Source: Lysinibacillus sp. ZYM-1
GTDB taxonomy: Bacteria > Bacillota > Bacilli > Bacillales_A > Planococcaceae
NCBI RefSeq assembly: GCF_001308875.1
Contig: NZ_KQ465122.1
Span: 40,025-104,024 of the forward strand
DNA: 64,000 bases
Direction of reading: 5' to 3'
The notes beneath the pieces are model-generated. The model saw only the letters and a list, made by a program, of their open reading frames with translations. It did not search any database and was not told the DNA's origin. This document shows positions 1 to 8,426 of this stretch, piece by piece. Numbering within the stretch: the stretch's first letter is position 1; the number at the start of each line of letters is the position of its first letter. Both the position numbers and the translations under genes were made by a program.

Positions 1-1
1 T

Positions 2-583
2 AATCTACTGGTACTTTCGGATGAAATTTATTCAGAAATTACTTATGATGAATCCTTTACAAGCATGGTTTCCATCCCAGGTATGCAGGAAAGGACCATT
101 TTAATGAATGGATTTTCAAAAGGTTTTGCTATGACAGGATGGAGATTAGGATTTGCTTGTGGACCATCAGAAATTATTCAAGGAATGTTGAAGGTACATC
201 AATATTCCATAATGTGCGCTCCTACAATGTCTCAATTTGCAGCAATAGAAGCTTTAAAAAATGGTCAGGAGCAAGTTAGAAAAATGGTGCAAAGTTATAA
301 CGACCGTAGAAATTATATTGTTAATGAATTCAATGAAATGGGACTTTCATGCCATTTACCAGGAGGAGCTTTTTATGTATTCCCAGACATTTCATCTACA
401 GGCTTATCAAGCGAAGAATTTGCTGAAAAACTACTAATAGATGAACAAGTTGCTGTGGTACCAGGTTCAGTATTCGGTAAAGGTGGTGAAGGGTATATAA
501 GATGTAGTTATGTTACTCGTTTTGAACTGTTACAAGAAGCCATGCAACGAATTAAAAGATTCATAGATAAGGATATTTTATAA
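2..583 (+). CDS. Class I/II pyridoxal-phosphate aminotransferase, C-terminal part (5' end outside window)
   Basis: The reading frame is open from base 2, so the gene is cut by the window edge; the first in-frame ATG at 65 is internal. The visible part starts in the [11 protein letters not shown] segment that binds the PLP pyridine ring, then has [10 protein letters not shown], which carries the Schiff-base lysine, and ends with the usual C-terminal small domain ([28 protein letters not shown]). This is the AspC/PatA-like fold-type I family; the amino-group donor cannot be told. A frameshifted MFS gene and a thioesterase follow on the same strand, probably co-transcribed. A decayed paralogue lies at 47.3-47.9 kb. 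Confidence 0.9.
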   Translation, partial: NLLVLSDEIYSEITYDESFTSMVSIPGMQERTILMNGFSKGFAMTGWRLGFACGPSEIIQGMLKVHQYSIMCAPTMSQFAAIEALKNGQEQVRKMVQSYNDRRNYIVNEFNEMGLSCHLPGGAFYVFPDISSTGLSSEEFAEKLLIDEQVAVVPGSVFGKGGEGYIRCSYVTRFELLQEAMQRIKRFIDKDIL

Positions 584-614
584 AGTATTTATACAACAGA
601 AAAGAAGTGAAAAT

Positions 615-1869
615 ATGAAATTGAAAATTCATTATGCGTGGATAATTGTACTAGTTATATTTATAAACCTATTAGCTGTTCAAGGTGTTCGTTTATCATT
701 TGGTGCATTTATAGAGCCATGGGAAAATGACTTTCAATTGGACCGAGGAACAATTTCACTTATCTCAACAATTAGCTTTATTGTTTATGGGGTATCTCAA
801 CCATTTATCGGAACATTAGTTGATAAGTTTGGTCCACGTTTAATACTTTCATTAAGTACTATTCTAGTGGCAATTAGCTTTTTATTGATGGCTTTTGTTA
901 ATAATTTTTGGCAATTATTGATTATTTATGGACTTTTTTTATCAGCTGGAGTTGGAGGAGCATCAAATGTAGCTGCAACTGTAATTGTTACAAACTGGTT
1001 TCATAAAAAACGGGGACTTGCTTTAGCAATAGTAGAAACTGGGTTTGGTGCAGGGCAAATGATACTTGTACCAGGGTCTCTTGCTTTAATACATTGGATT
1101 GGTTGGAAAGGAACTGTTAGTGTATTAGGCTTAATTTTGTTCATAGTAATCTTTCCTATAGTCTTGTTTTTAATACGAAATACCCCTGAAGATAAAGAGC
1201 TGGAACGTATAGGAGGCCATAGTAATAAAGAAGTTACAAATATTAATAAGAAAAAAAGCAACACATTCTCTAATTGGGAAGTTTATCGAAAAAAACAATT
1301 TTGGTTCATTATTTTACCTTTCGCAATTTGTGGTTTTACTACTACAGGATTAATGGACACTCACTTAATCCCTATTCCAGTTATGCGGTTTTTCAACAAG
1401 CATAACTGGAATAGCAGTCAGTGTTTTGGCCGCATTTAATATAATTGGAATATTAATATCAGGAGTTATAGCAGATCGATGGAGTAGTCGTAAGTTTCTA
1501 ATTGTATTATATATAATCCGGCCACTTTCTCTTCTAATACTTTTAGATAATAGTAATCCTTATCTATTCATAATATTTGCTATGATTTTTGGTTTAGTTG
1601 ATTTTGCAACTGTAGCTCCTACTCAATTATTAGCAACCCAACATTTTAAAAACTATTCAATAGGTTTTATTATAGGCTGGCTATTTCTTAGTCATCAAAT
1701 AGGATCTGCATTAGGGGCATATGTTCCAGGTCTAATGTATAATTTCCATGCCAATTATAATTCTTCTTTTTATCTATCGATAATTATTTTATTAATTGGT
1801 GCAACTTTCACCTTTTTACTTCCTGAGCAAAAGACTCTGGAGGAAAAAGTCCGGGGTACTATTCAATAA
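615..1869 (+). pseudogene. MFS transporter, frameshifted (OFA/monocarboxylate-type)
   Basis: Two adjoining frames encode the two halves of one 12-helix major facilitator protein. The first half (615-1439) contains helices 1-6, the loop motif DKFGPR between helices 2 and 3, and a hydrophilic central loop. Near base 1380 the frame is lost: frame 1 reads THLIPIPV and then nonsense, while the next frame reads [21 protein letters not shown] and runs on to 1869. One extra base or two missing bases near 1378-1384 explains it. The rest of the sequence is well conserved, so this is either a recent mutation or a sequencing error. ATG at 615 has the ribosome site AGAAGTGA. It lies 31 bp behind the aminotransferase gene. 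Confidence 0.8.
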
Positions 1870-1887
1870 TTTAAAACGAGTGGTAAT

Positions 1888-2286
1888 ATGTTAGAAACTA
1901 ATTTGAATGTTCGCTTTAATGACTGTGATTCTTTAGGACATGTTAACAATTCTGTTTATTTTACTTATTTTGAAGAAGCAAGAAAGAGACTATTTCAGAT
2001 TTTCAATCATAATTTGAGTATAAAATCGTGGAACCTTATTGTTGCATCGACTAATTGCTATTTTCTTCAGGAAATTGGATATGCTCAAAAAATTAAAGTA
2101 TATACATGGGTTAGCCGAATTGGTAAATCTAGCTTTGATGTAGAACATTCAATTGAGGATGAAAATAAAAATTGTATTGCTCGTGGAAAGGCTGTTTTAG
2201 TTAATTTTAATTTTGAGGATAAGAAATCTATACCTATAAATAATGAGATTAGAGAGGAATTATTAAAACACATTAGTTTAAAATAA
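1888..2286 (+). CDS. Acyl-CoA thioesterase, 4HBT hot-dog family
   Basis: A 132-residue single hot-dog domain of the 4-hydroxybenzoyl-CoA thioesterase/YbgC type, which hydrolyses an acyl-CoA thioester in the cytoplasm. The family signature is visible at residues 10-32: FNDCDSLGHVNNSVYFTYFE, including the catalytic aspartate and the HVNN stretch on the long central helix. Its length is normal for the family. It follows the broken MFS gene by 18 bp and closes the aminotransferase-MFS-thioesterase group; a strong hairpin comes right after the stop. Substrate unknown. Confidence 0.85.
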   Translation: MLETNLNVRFNDCDSLGHVNNSVYFTYFEEARKRLFQIFNHNLSIKSWNLIVASTNCYFLQEIGYAQKIKVYTWVSRIGKSSFDVEHSIEDENKNCIARGKAVLVNFNFEDKKSIPINNEIREELLKHISLK

Positions 2287-2288
2287 AA

Positions 2289-2332
2289 AGACAGACATAA
2301 GCACAATTAACTAAGAGTGCTTATGTCTGTCT
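2289..2332. terminator. Strong hairpin after the thioesterase gene
   Basis: Perfect 16-bp inverted repeat AGACAGACATAAGCAC / GTGCTTATGTCTGTCT with a 12-base loop. The T-rich tail is on the minus-strand side (CTTTTATTTT), so as an intrinsic terminator it works better for minus transcription, but it also ends the plus-strand group. Confidence 0.7.
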
Positions 2333-2450
2333 AATATGCTTATTGTAAAGAGATACTTCAAATTTTTTAGTTAGTAATTACGAAATCTGCAATGCTTAAG
2401 GGGGATTTCAAAAAATCGATCATAACCTACATCTGTACTTAAAATAAAAC

Positions 2451-2501
2451 GTCTAAAAGTTCTTGTCCGAAAAAAATAAAAGTGTCTAAAAATTCTTGTC
2501 C
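2451..2501. repeat. Two 18-bp direct repeats in a gene-free stretch (possible element end)
   Basis: GTCTAAAAGTTCTTGTCC (2451-2468) and GTCTAAAAATTCTTGTCC (2484-2501) differ by one base, are 33 bp apart and are each preceded by AAAATAAAA. Repeated TGTC-bearing sites at one border are typical of ends of IS21- or Tn7-like elements, but no transposase remains nearby. The 2333-2640 stretch otherwise holds only a minus-strand open frame (2371-2565) with no family resemblance and no ribosome site. Confidence 0.45.
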
Positions 2502-2548
2502 ATATACAAAAAGCACAGATATTTATAATGGGTAGTTGACGTATCCAA

Positions 2549-2602
<54 letters not shown>

Positions 2603-2645
2603 GTGTTTCATTGAAAAGTATACTAATAATAGTGAGACGAAATAA

Positions 2646-2676
2646 CAAAAAAAGCAGAAGTCACATGGACCTCTGC
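2646..2676 (-). terminator. Intrinsic terminator of the sco gene
   Basis: Read on the minus strand: GCAGAGGTC, loop CATGT, GACTTCTGC (one G-U pair), followed by TTTTTTTG. It begins two bases beyond the stop codon of the Sco gene. Confidence 0.8.
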
Positions 2677-2677
2677 G

Positions 2678-3274
2678 TTATTTGCTTTCCTTAATTAGTG
2701 CCTTCATGTCTCCAACAATTGTATCAACTGGTACGTTAGTGGCACCATCATAATCTTTAACAACTGTGCCGTCTGCATTTACTAAATAATAGCTCGACAT
2801 ATGTATTACTTGGTCTGAGTTAGGATCATTTTTAACTAGTGAATTAAATGATTTTTTTGCAAATTGTTCAATGAACTTTTGTTGATAGCCTGTTAACAGC
2901 TGCCATTTGCTATCATCTACAACGTTATACGTTTTTAAGTAATTCGTTAATACCTCAGGCTTATCCACTTCTGGATCTACACTGAATGCGACAATTTGAT
3001 AATCTTCAAGTCCTTCATCCTGTAGTGCTTGCTGGACCTCAGTCATATTAAATGTCATCGGTGGACAAATTGTTGTACAGTTTGTAAATATGAACATGGC
3101 CAACCACGGTTTACCTTTTAAATTATCCAGGCTTACTTGCTCATTTTTTTGGTTTGTTACATTGAAATCTTGAACCTCGATATTTAACGTTGGTTCAAAT
3201 TTGTAACTTCCACAAGCAGCTAACAAGCTACTTAACGCCAGAATGAAAACTAGCGCTATACTTTTTCTTTTCAT
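2678..3274 (-). CDS. sco: Sco1/SenC-type copper chaperone lipoprotein for cytochrome oxidase
   Basis: A 198-residue membrane-anchored thioredoxin-fold protein. It has a lipoprotein signal with the lipobox LLAAC (lipidated Cys21), the copper-binding CTTIC motif (Cys66 and Cys70) and the third ligand His158 in VIHMSSYYLV. These are the three metal ligands known for Sco/BsSco (YpmQ), which delivers copper to the CuA site of cytochrome c oxidase on the outer membrane face. The length is normal. It is monocistronic: a terminator follows directly and about 580 bp of AT-rich DNA separates it from the next, divergent, gene. Start ATG chosen because the signal peptide begins there (MKRKSIALVF). Confidence 0.93.
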   Translation of the reverse strand: MKRKSIALVFILALSSLLAACGSYKFEPTLNIEVQDFNVTNQKNEQVSLDNLKGKPWLAMFIFTNCTTICPPMTFNMTEVQQALQDEGLEDYQIVAFSVDPEVDKPEVLTNYLKTYNVVDDSKWQLLTGYQQKFIEQFAKKSFNSLVKNDPNSDQVIHMSSYYLVNADGTVVKDYDGATNVPVDTIVGDMKALIKESK

Positions 3275-3858
3275 AGTAGTGCCCCACTTCCCTTCATTTC
3301 ATCACCTTATTTTATTCATTCTAGGAGGTAAATACAAGATAATGGACTTACGCAAGCATTGCTTTTTGTGTAAGATGTGAACATTTACTGTTTATGGTAT
3401 TTTGCCACACTATATTTTTTAATTCGTGAATTTTTCATAAAAATTTTTCCGTATCATTTTTTATGATTTTCGTTATTTCCCAAGATAGCAGGTGTTTGTT
3501 ATATAACAATGATTTTTTATTTTATTCCTTTTCTATAAATTTAATAGCACAATAATAAAATGCAGAATATTCTCTTTCAAGATTATTTTTTCTCCCACAT
3601 TCCTCATTATCAGTTATAAACTATTTCAAAAATATTATTCTCACAGATATTCAATTTCTCTTTTATGCTAATTATTTCTAACAAATCCTTGTTATTTCTA
3701 TATTATTTCCTCAACTTATATTTAACTAAAAATTATAAAAACTCAAAATTTAGTATTGCATTATAGGATTATCCCTCATAAAATAAGTGAATATAGCGAT
3801 GAATGGAAAAGCAATATATCGCTTAAAACAGAAATATATAACTTTAGGGGGAATAATT
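3275..3858. other. AT-rich intergenic region between divergent sco and the first DUF485 gene
   Basis: About 580 bp with long A/T runs, no open frame with family resemblance and no clear operator. It must hold the promoters of both flanking genes. An in-frame ATG at 3787 is too far from any ribosome site to be the start of the downstream gene. Confidence 0.6.
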
Positions 3859-4194
3859 TTGGCTAACGTTTCAAACAAAAAACAGGCGCCGTCAATTGAT
3901 TATGATGCAATTGAAGCCATGGAATCGTTTAATAGCTTTGTTAGAAAGAAAAATATCTTTCTTTTCTCGATTACTGCAGTGTTTTTAATTCTCTATATTT
4001 TGCTACCAATCCTTGCTTTTCAACCTGTACTACAACAAAAAATCTTCGGAAATATTACGGGTGTTTGGGTTTATTCAGCAGGATTATTTGTGATGACGAT
4101 CGTGCTCTGTACAGTATATGTAAAAAAAGCTGCTTCATTCGATAAAGCTGCAGCTGATGTATTAGCAGAGTATCATGCGAAAGGCGGAAAATAA
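3859..4194 (+). CDS. DUF485 membrane protein, partner of acetate-type symporter (copy 1)
   Basis: A 111-residue protein with two transmembrane helices (about residues 30-52 and 68-90). The start is TTG at 3859: TTAGGGGG lies 8 bases upstream, and the resulting N-terminus (ANVSNKKQAPSIDYDAIEAMESF) matches that of the second copy at 6232. An upstream in-frame ATG lacks a ribosome site. DUF485 proteins (YjcH in E. coli) are nearly always encoded directly before an ActP-type symporter, as here (2-bp gap). Their role is unknown; a small accessory subunit is the usual guess. Confidence 0.87.
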   Translation: MANVSNKKQAPSIDYDAIEAMESFNSFVRKKNIFLFSITAVFLILYILLPILAFQPVLQQKIFGNITGVWVYSAGLFVMTIVLCTVYVKKAASFDKAAADVLAEYHAKGGK

Positions 4195-4196
4195 GT

Positions 4197-5750
4197 ATGA
4201 ACATAGTATCCATAGGTTTCTTCGTAGCAATTGTTGGCTTAACACTTGTTGTTACATATATTGCGGCAAAACGTACATCCTCTGCAGCTGATTTTTATAC
4301 AGCTGGTGGTGGTTTGAAGGGTTGGCAAAATGGTTTTGCGATTGCAGGTGACTATTTATCCGCAGCCGCATTTTTAGGAGTTTCTGGTGCCATTGCTTTA
4401 ACAGGTTTTGATGGTTTCTTCTTCTCTGTTGGTTATGTAGTGGCGAATTTAGTTCTTTTATACGTTATTGCAGAGCCAATGCGTAATTTAGGTCGCTATA
4501 CACTAGCTGACATGTTAACGGCTCGTTTTAATGAAAAGCGAATTCGAGGTGTCGCTGCATCAGGCACCATTATTATTGTTATTCTTTATATGATTGCACA
4601 ATTAGTAGGTGCTGGTGCACTAATTAAGCTATTATTCGGCATTGAATATTGGGTTGCGGTGTTAATTGTCGGGGTTATGATGACTACCTATGTATTATTC
4701 GGTGGAATGACAGCAACATCTTGGGTACAGATTATCAAAGCAAGTCTATTATTATTCGGGACAGGCTTATTAGCTACATTAGTATTAGTGAAGTTTGATT
4801 TCTCTCTATTGAAAATGTTCGATACGATTGCCGTGGATCATGGGGAGGAATTCCTTGTACCAGGAATTAAATACACAAGTACCATCGATTCTGTATCTAT
4901 GATGATGGCTTTAGTTTTAGGAACATCAGGTTTACCACATATTTTAATGCGCTTTTTTACTGTAAAGGATGCCAAAACGGCACGTTCTTCTATTTCATGG
5001 ACAACTTGGATTACAGCTATTTTCTTCTCATTAACAATTTTTTTAGGCTTTGGTGCATTAAACTTTGTAGGTCTTGATCAAATTTTAGCTGAAAGTAAGG
5101 CTGGTAACACGGCTGCTCCACTTCTAGCGCATTATTTAGGTGGAGATGTGTTGATGGCATTTATAGGTGCTGTAGCCTTTGCGACAATTTTAGCAGTTGT
5201 TTCTGGCTTAGTATTGACAGGTGCCTCGGCAATTTCTCACGATATTTATGGAGAAATTATTAAGGATGGAAAATTAACGGAAAAGCAACAGGTAGTAGCT
5301 GCCCGTACAGGCTCTATCTCGATAGCGATTGTCTCAATTATTTTAGCGTTATTTGCGCAAAGCTTAAATGTTTCGTTCCTAGTGTCATTTGCATTTTGCA
5401 TCGGTGCCTCAGCAAATTTACCTGTGATCCTTTATACAATTTATTGGAAGAAGTTCAATTCTACAGGTGCTGTAGCAGCCATGGTAACTGGATTAGTATC
5501 CTGTTTAATCTTAGGAGCCATGGGACCAAATGTATGGAGTCCTGTTGAAGGTGCAGCTATCTTTGTTGGTAAGCCGCTTGTACCACTGGCTGTTCCAGCT
5601 ATTATTACAATTCCATTAGGCTTTATTGCAGGCTATTTGGGCTCTGTACTTTCCTCTAGTAAAGTTCCCAAAGAAGAGGCAGAACGTATTTATAAAGAAA
5701 TTCGTGTGAAATCGAATACTGGTGTCTCTGTATCTGATATTTCACATTAA
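4197..5750 (+). CDS. actP: Sodium:solute symporter, cation/acetate permease type (copy 1)
   Basis: A 517-residue inner-membrane protein of the SSS family with about 13 helices. Features include FYTAGGGLKGWQNGFAIAGD near residues 30-50 (family signature around helix 2) and VLFGGMTATSWVQIIKA in the middle. Known ActP members take up acetate and similar short monocarboxylates with a cation. The gene starts 2 bp behind the DUF485 gene and is followed by a good terminator, so the pair is one operon. The second pair at 6.2-8.1 kb encodes a very similar protein. Exact substrate is an inference. Confidence 0.87.
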   Translation: MNIVSIGFFVAIVGLTLVVTYIAAKRTSSAADFYTAGGGLKGWQNGFAIAGDYLSAAAFLGVSGAIALTGFDGFFFSVGYVVANLVLLYVIAEPMRNLGRYTLADMLTARFNEKRIRGVAASGTIIIVILYMIAQLVGAGALIKLLFGIEYWVAVLIVGVMMTTYVLFGGMTATSWVQIIKASLLLFGTGLLATLVLVKFDFSLLKMFDTIAVDHGEEFLVPGIKYTSTIDSVSMMMALVLGTSGLPHILMRFFTVKDAKTARSSISWTTWITAIFFSLTIFLGFGALNFVGLDQILAESKAGNTAAPLLAHYLGGDVLMAFIGAVAFATILAVVSGLVLTGASAISHDIYGEIIKDGKLTEKQQVVAARTGSISIAIVSIILALFAQSLNVSFLVSFAFCIGASANLPVILYTIYWKKFNSTGAVAAMVTGLVSCLILGAMGPNVWSPVEGAAIFVGKPLVPLAVPAIITIPLGFIAGYLGSVLSSSKVPKEEAERIYKEIRVKSNTGVSVSDISH

Positions 5751-5802
5751 TTTTTATGCAACTCATGCATAATGAATTGTAATTCAAAATGAGCAAAAAA
5801 AT

Positions 5803-5845
5803 AGGCAAAAAATTCGATTTTTGGTCGAGTTTTTCGCCTTTTTTG
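5803..5845 (+). terminator. Terminator of the first DUF485-symporter operon
   Basis: Inverted repeat AGGCAAAAAATTCGA / TCGAGTTTTTCGCCT with one wobble and one mismatch, followed by TTTTT. Confidence 0.8.
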
Positions 5846-6231
5846 TTATTCGTTATCTACTAATTTACTTATCTAACAATATTATTTGACTTCCAAAAAA
5901 CAGAAAAAAACCATTTTTCACTAAGTAAATAGTGTTTAAATTTGGATAAAAAAACAAGATATTTTTGTAAATTTACCCCTCTATTATTGTCAAGAATCTA
6001 GATTTCTCTTTGCTTCATTTATTTATCTGAATTTTCTAAAACCCTTTATATTCTTGACTTTGGAGGATTTTTTCTCTTCCAAGACTATTTTCTGAAAAAT
6101 TTTTTTTACATAATTTTTCTGAAATGTATTGCAATTTTGTGAACTCTTTCATAAAATGAAAATGTGAATTCACTAAACTAGCAAAATCAAGTCTTGAGGC
6201 AGAAAAAATATACACAAAATGGGGAATGTTA
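5846..6231. other. AT-rich gap between the two symporter operons
   Basis: About 385 bp, very AT-rich. It contains a minus-strand open frame (6036-6242) without family resemblance or ribosome site, which I do not count as a gene. It should contain the promoter of the second operon, but I see no clear operator. Confidence 0.5.
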
Positions 6232-6570
6232 ATGGCAAACAATCAAGCAAAAAAAGGTGTCGTGATTGACTATGATGCAATTGCAAACCAAGAATCGTTT
6301 AAGTCTCTTGTACGAAGAAAGAACTCTTTTCTTTGGTCTATTACTGCCATATTTTTAATGGCCTACATGTTGTTACCAATTCTGACATCGTACACAACAA
6401 TTCTACATCAAAAGGCATTTGGGGAAATTACTTTTGTGTGGATCTATTCCGCAGGGCTATTCATCATGACATGGGGGTTATGTCATTTATATGTAGCTAA
6501 AGCAAATAACTTTGACAGAGAAGCAAAAGCGATTATCGCAGAATACGAGAACGGAGGTGGCCGCCGATGA
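6232..6570 (+). CDS. DUF485 membrane protein (copy 2)
   Basis: A 112-residue paralogue of the protein at 3859 with the same layout: a short N-terminus (ANNQAKKGVVIDYDAI), SFKSLVRRKNSFLWSI before the first helix, and a second helix near residues 68-90. ATG at 6232 is preferred to the ATG six bases upstream, because GGGGAA is about 6 bases from the former and adjacent to the latter. It overlaps the following symporter gene by 4 bp (ATGA), so translation is coupled; this is tighter than in copy 1. Confidence 0.88.
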   Translation: MANNQAKKGVVIDYDAIANQESFKSLVRRKNSFLWSITAIFLMAYMLLPILTSYTTILHQKAFGEITFVWIYSAGLFIMTWGLCHLYVAKANNFDREAKAIIAEYENGGGRR

Positions 6571-8123
6571 GTAACGGAATGAGTTTTACAGCCATATTCT
6601 TCTTCGTAGCCATTGTTGGTTTAACATTAGTTATCACATGGTGGGCATCTAAACGTACATCTTCTGCAAGTGACTTCTATACAGCTGGTGGTGGCTTAAC
6701 AGGCTGGCAAAATGGACTAGCTATCGCAGGGGACTATTTATCAGCAGCCTCTTTCTTAGGGATTGCAGGTGCAGTAGCACTATTTGGATTTGACGGATTC
6801 TTCTTCTCTATTGGTTATTTAGTAGCTTACTTAGTGGTATTATATATCGTTGCTGAGCCATTACGTAACCTTGGGAAGTTCACATTAGCTGACATGATTA
6901 CAGCACGTTTCAATAACTCAAAAGTACGTGGAACAGCTGCTTTAAGCACTATTACAATTGTTTTATTCTACATGATTGCACAACTAGTTGGTGCAGGAGC
7001 ACTTATTCAATTACTTTTAGGAATCGACTACTGGATAGCTGTATTAATCGTAGGTTTCATGATGACAACTTACGTATTATTCGGTGGTATGACAGCAACT
7101 TCTTGGGTACAAATTATTAAAGCTTGTCTTTTAATGATAGGTACTGTTATTATCTCATTCTTAGTATTAAAAGAGTTCGGCTTCAGTATTGCAACAATGT
7201 TTAAAGAGATGACTACAGCGACTGAAAGTGGCGCTGCTTATTTAAACCCAGGTCTAAAATATACAAATGGACTTGACACAATCTCAATGTTAATTGCATT
7301 AGTATTAGGTACTGCGGGTCTTCCACATATCTTAATGCGCTTCTTCACAGTAAAAGATGCAAAAACTGCTCGTTCATCTGTTATTTGGGCTACTTGGATT
7401 GTAGGTATTTTCTACGTTTTAACAATTTTCTTAGGTTTCGGTGCAGCAGCATTCGTTGGAAAAGAAGATATTATTGCGGCGAACGCTGCTGGTAATATGG
7501 CTGCCCCACTTCTTGCAGAAGCACTTGGTGGCGACATTCTATTCTCATTCGTTTGTGCAGTAGCATTCGCAACAATTTTAGCGGTAGTAGCAGGTCTTGT
7601 ACTTTCAGGTGCATCTGCCCTATCCCATGATATTTATGGTCAAATTATTAAAAAGGGTAAAATTACAGAAAAAGAACAAGTTCTTGCAGCTCGTATCGGT
7701 TCGATTACAATCGCTGTAATTTCTATTCTATTAGCACTTGGTGCACAAACATTAAACGTTGCGTTCTTAGTATCTTTAGCATTCTGTATTGCAGGTTCTG
7801 CTAACCTTCCAGTTATTATCTACACAATTTATTGGAAACGCTTTAATACAGCTGGTGCTGTTACAGCAATGTTAACAGGTTTAATTTCTGCATTAGTATT
7901 AGTAGCTATGTCACCTAACGTATGGAATCCGATTGAAGGCAAGGCGATTTTCGTTGGTGAACCGTTAATTTTCTTAACGAACCCAGCCTTAATCTCTGTA
8001 CCACTAGGTTTCCTTGGTGGATTCATCGGTACGTTACTATCTAAAGAAACTGATGATGCAAAATATCGTGAAGTTGACGTTAAGGCAAACACAGGTATTT
8101 CTGTACAGGACGTATCTCACTAA
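6567..8123 (+). CDS. actP: Sodium:solute symporter, cation/acetate permease type (copy 2)
   Basis: 518 residues, same architecture and close sequence to the copy-1 symporter (shared FYTAGGGL, GWQNG, VLFGGMTATSWVQIIKA, LPHILMRFFTVKDAKTARSS). Helix count about 13. It overlaps the upstream DUF485 gene by 4 bp. The C-terminal tail ends in VKANTGISVQDVSH, nearly the same as copy 1 (VKSNTGVSVSDISH), so both come from an old tandem duplication. Different C-terminal and periplasmic loops (EFGFSIATMFKEM against KFDFSLLKMFDTI) may reflect different substrates or expression conditions. Confidence 0.88.
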   Translation: MSNGMSFTAIFFFVAIVGLTLVITWWASKRTSSASDFYTAGGGLTGWQNGLAIAGDYLSAASFLGIAGAVALFGFDGFFFSIGYLVAYLVVLYIVAEPLRNLGKFTLADMITARFNNSKVRGTAALSTITIVLFYMIAQLVGAGALIQLLLGIDYWIAVLIVGFMMTTYVLFGGMTATSWVQIIKACLLMIGTVIISFLVLKEFGFSIATMFKEMTTATESGAAYLNPGLKYTNGLDTISMLIALVLGTAGLPHILMRFFTVKDAKTARSSVIWATWIVGIFYVLTIFLGFGAAAFVGKEDIIAANAAGNMAAPLLAEALGGDILFSFVCAVAFATILAVVAGLVLSGASALSHDIYGQIIKKGKITEKEQVLAARIGSITIAVISILLALGAQTLNVAFLVSLAFCIAGSANLPVIIYTIYWKRFNTAGAVTAMLTGLISALVLVAMSPNVWNPIEGKAIFVGEPLIFLTNPALISVPLGFLGGFIGTLLSKETDDAKYREVDVKANTGISVQDVSH

Positions 8124-8134
8124 AATATTTTATA

Positions 8135-8172
8135 AACCTCGTGAGTTCTTGCTTACGAGGTTTTACTTTTTC
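8135..8172 (+). terminator. Terminator of the second DUF485-symporter operon
   Basis: AACCTCGT-GAG / CTT-ACGAGGTT hairpin followed by TTACTTTTT. Confidence 0.75.
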
Positions 8173-8212
8173 TTCCGTTTTCGCTACTATATTGTTAAAA
8201 GGAGGGAAAATA

Positions 8213-8380
8213 ATGGCTCAATCAAAGGCGAAAAAGAAGCGAATGCATATTAAACGGACTGTTGGTAAGGATGTGGAGAAAAATCGTCAATCTAGTTCCT
8301 TCAGTACACATGAACGTACCACCAAAACAAAGAATGAGAAAATGGAACACGACTTCACTAAACATAAAAAGCAGTATTAG
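8213..8380 (+). CDS. Small highly basic protein of unknown function
   Basis: 55 residues, starting at ATG 8213 with an excellent ribosome site (AAAAGGAGGG, 7-base spacing). The protein is rich in Lys, Arg and His (AKKKRMHIKR, EKMEHDFTKHKKQY), has no cysteine or hydrophobic helix and is probably cytoplasmic; nucleic-acid binding is possible from charge alone. It has its own terminator and no partner gene. I do not recognise the family. The strong ribosome site and terminator are the reasons to call it real. Confidence 0.65.
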   Translation: MAQSKAKKKRMHIKRTVGKDVEKNRQSSSFSTHERTTKTKNEKMEHDFTKHKKQY

Positions 8381-8414
8381 GATGACTAATTCATATCCTA
8401 TACTGCTTTTTTTA
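8368..8414. terminator. Bidirectional terminator between the small gene and tatD-like gene
   Basis: AAAGCAGTATTAGGAT / ATCCTATACTGCTTTTTTT with a one-base bulge. T-runs on both sides serve the plus-strand small gene and the minus-strand thiamine operon. Confidence 0.8.
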
Positions 8415-8426
8415 TATCGATCCTTC

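Noticed and set aside
1426..1869. Separate 147-residue membrane protein gene
   Set aside because: It is the C-terminal half of the frameshifted MFS gene; its TTG start has no ribosome site.
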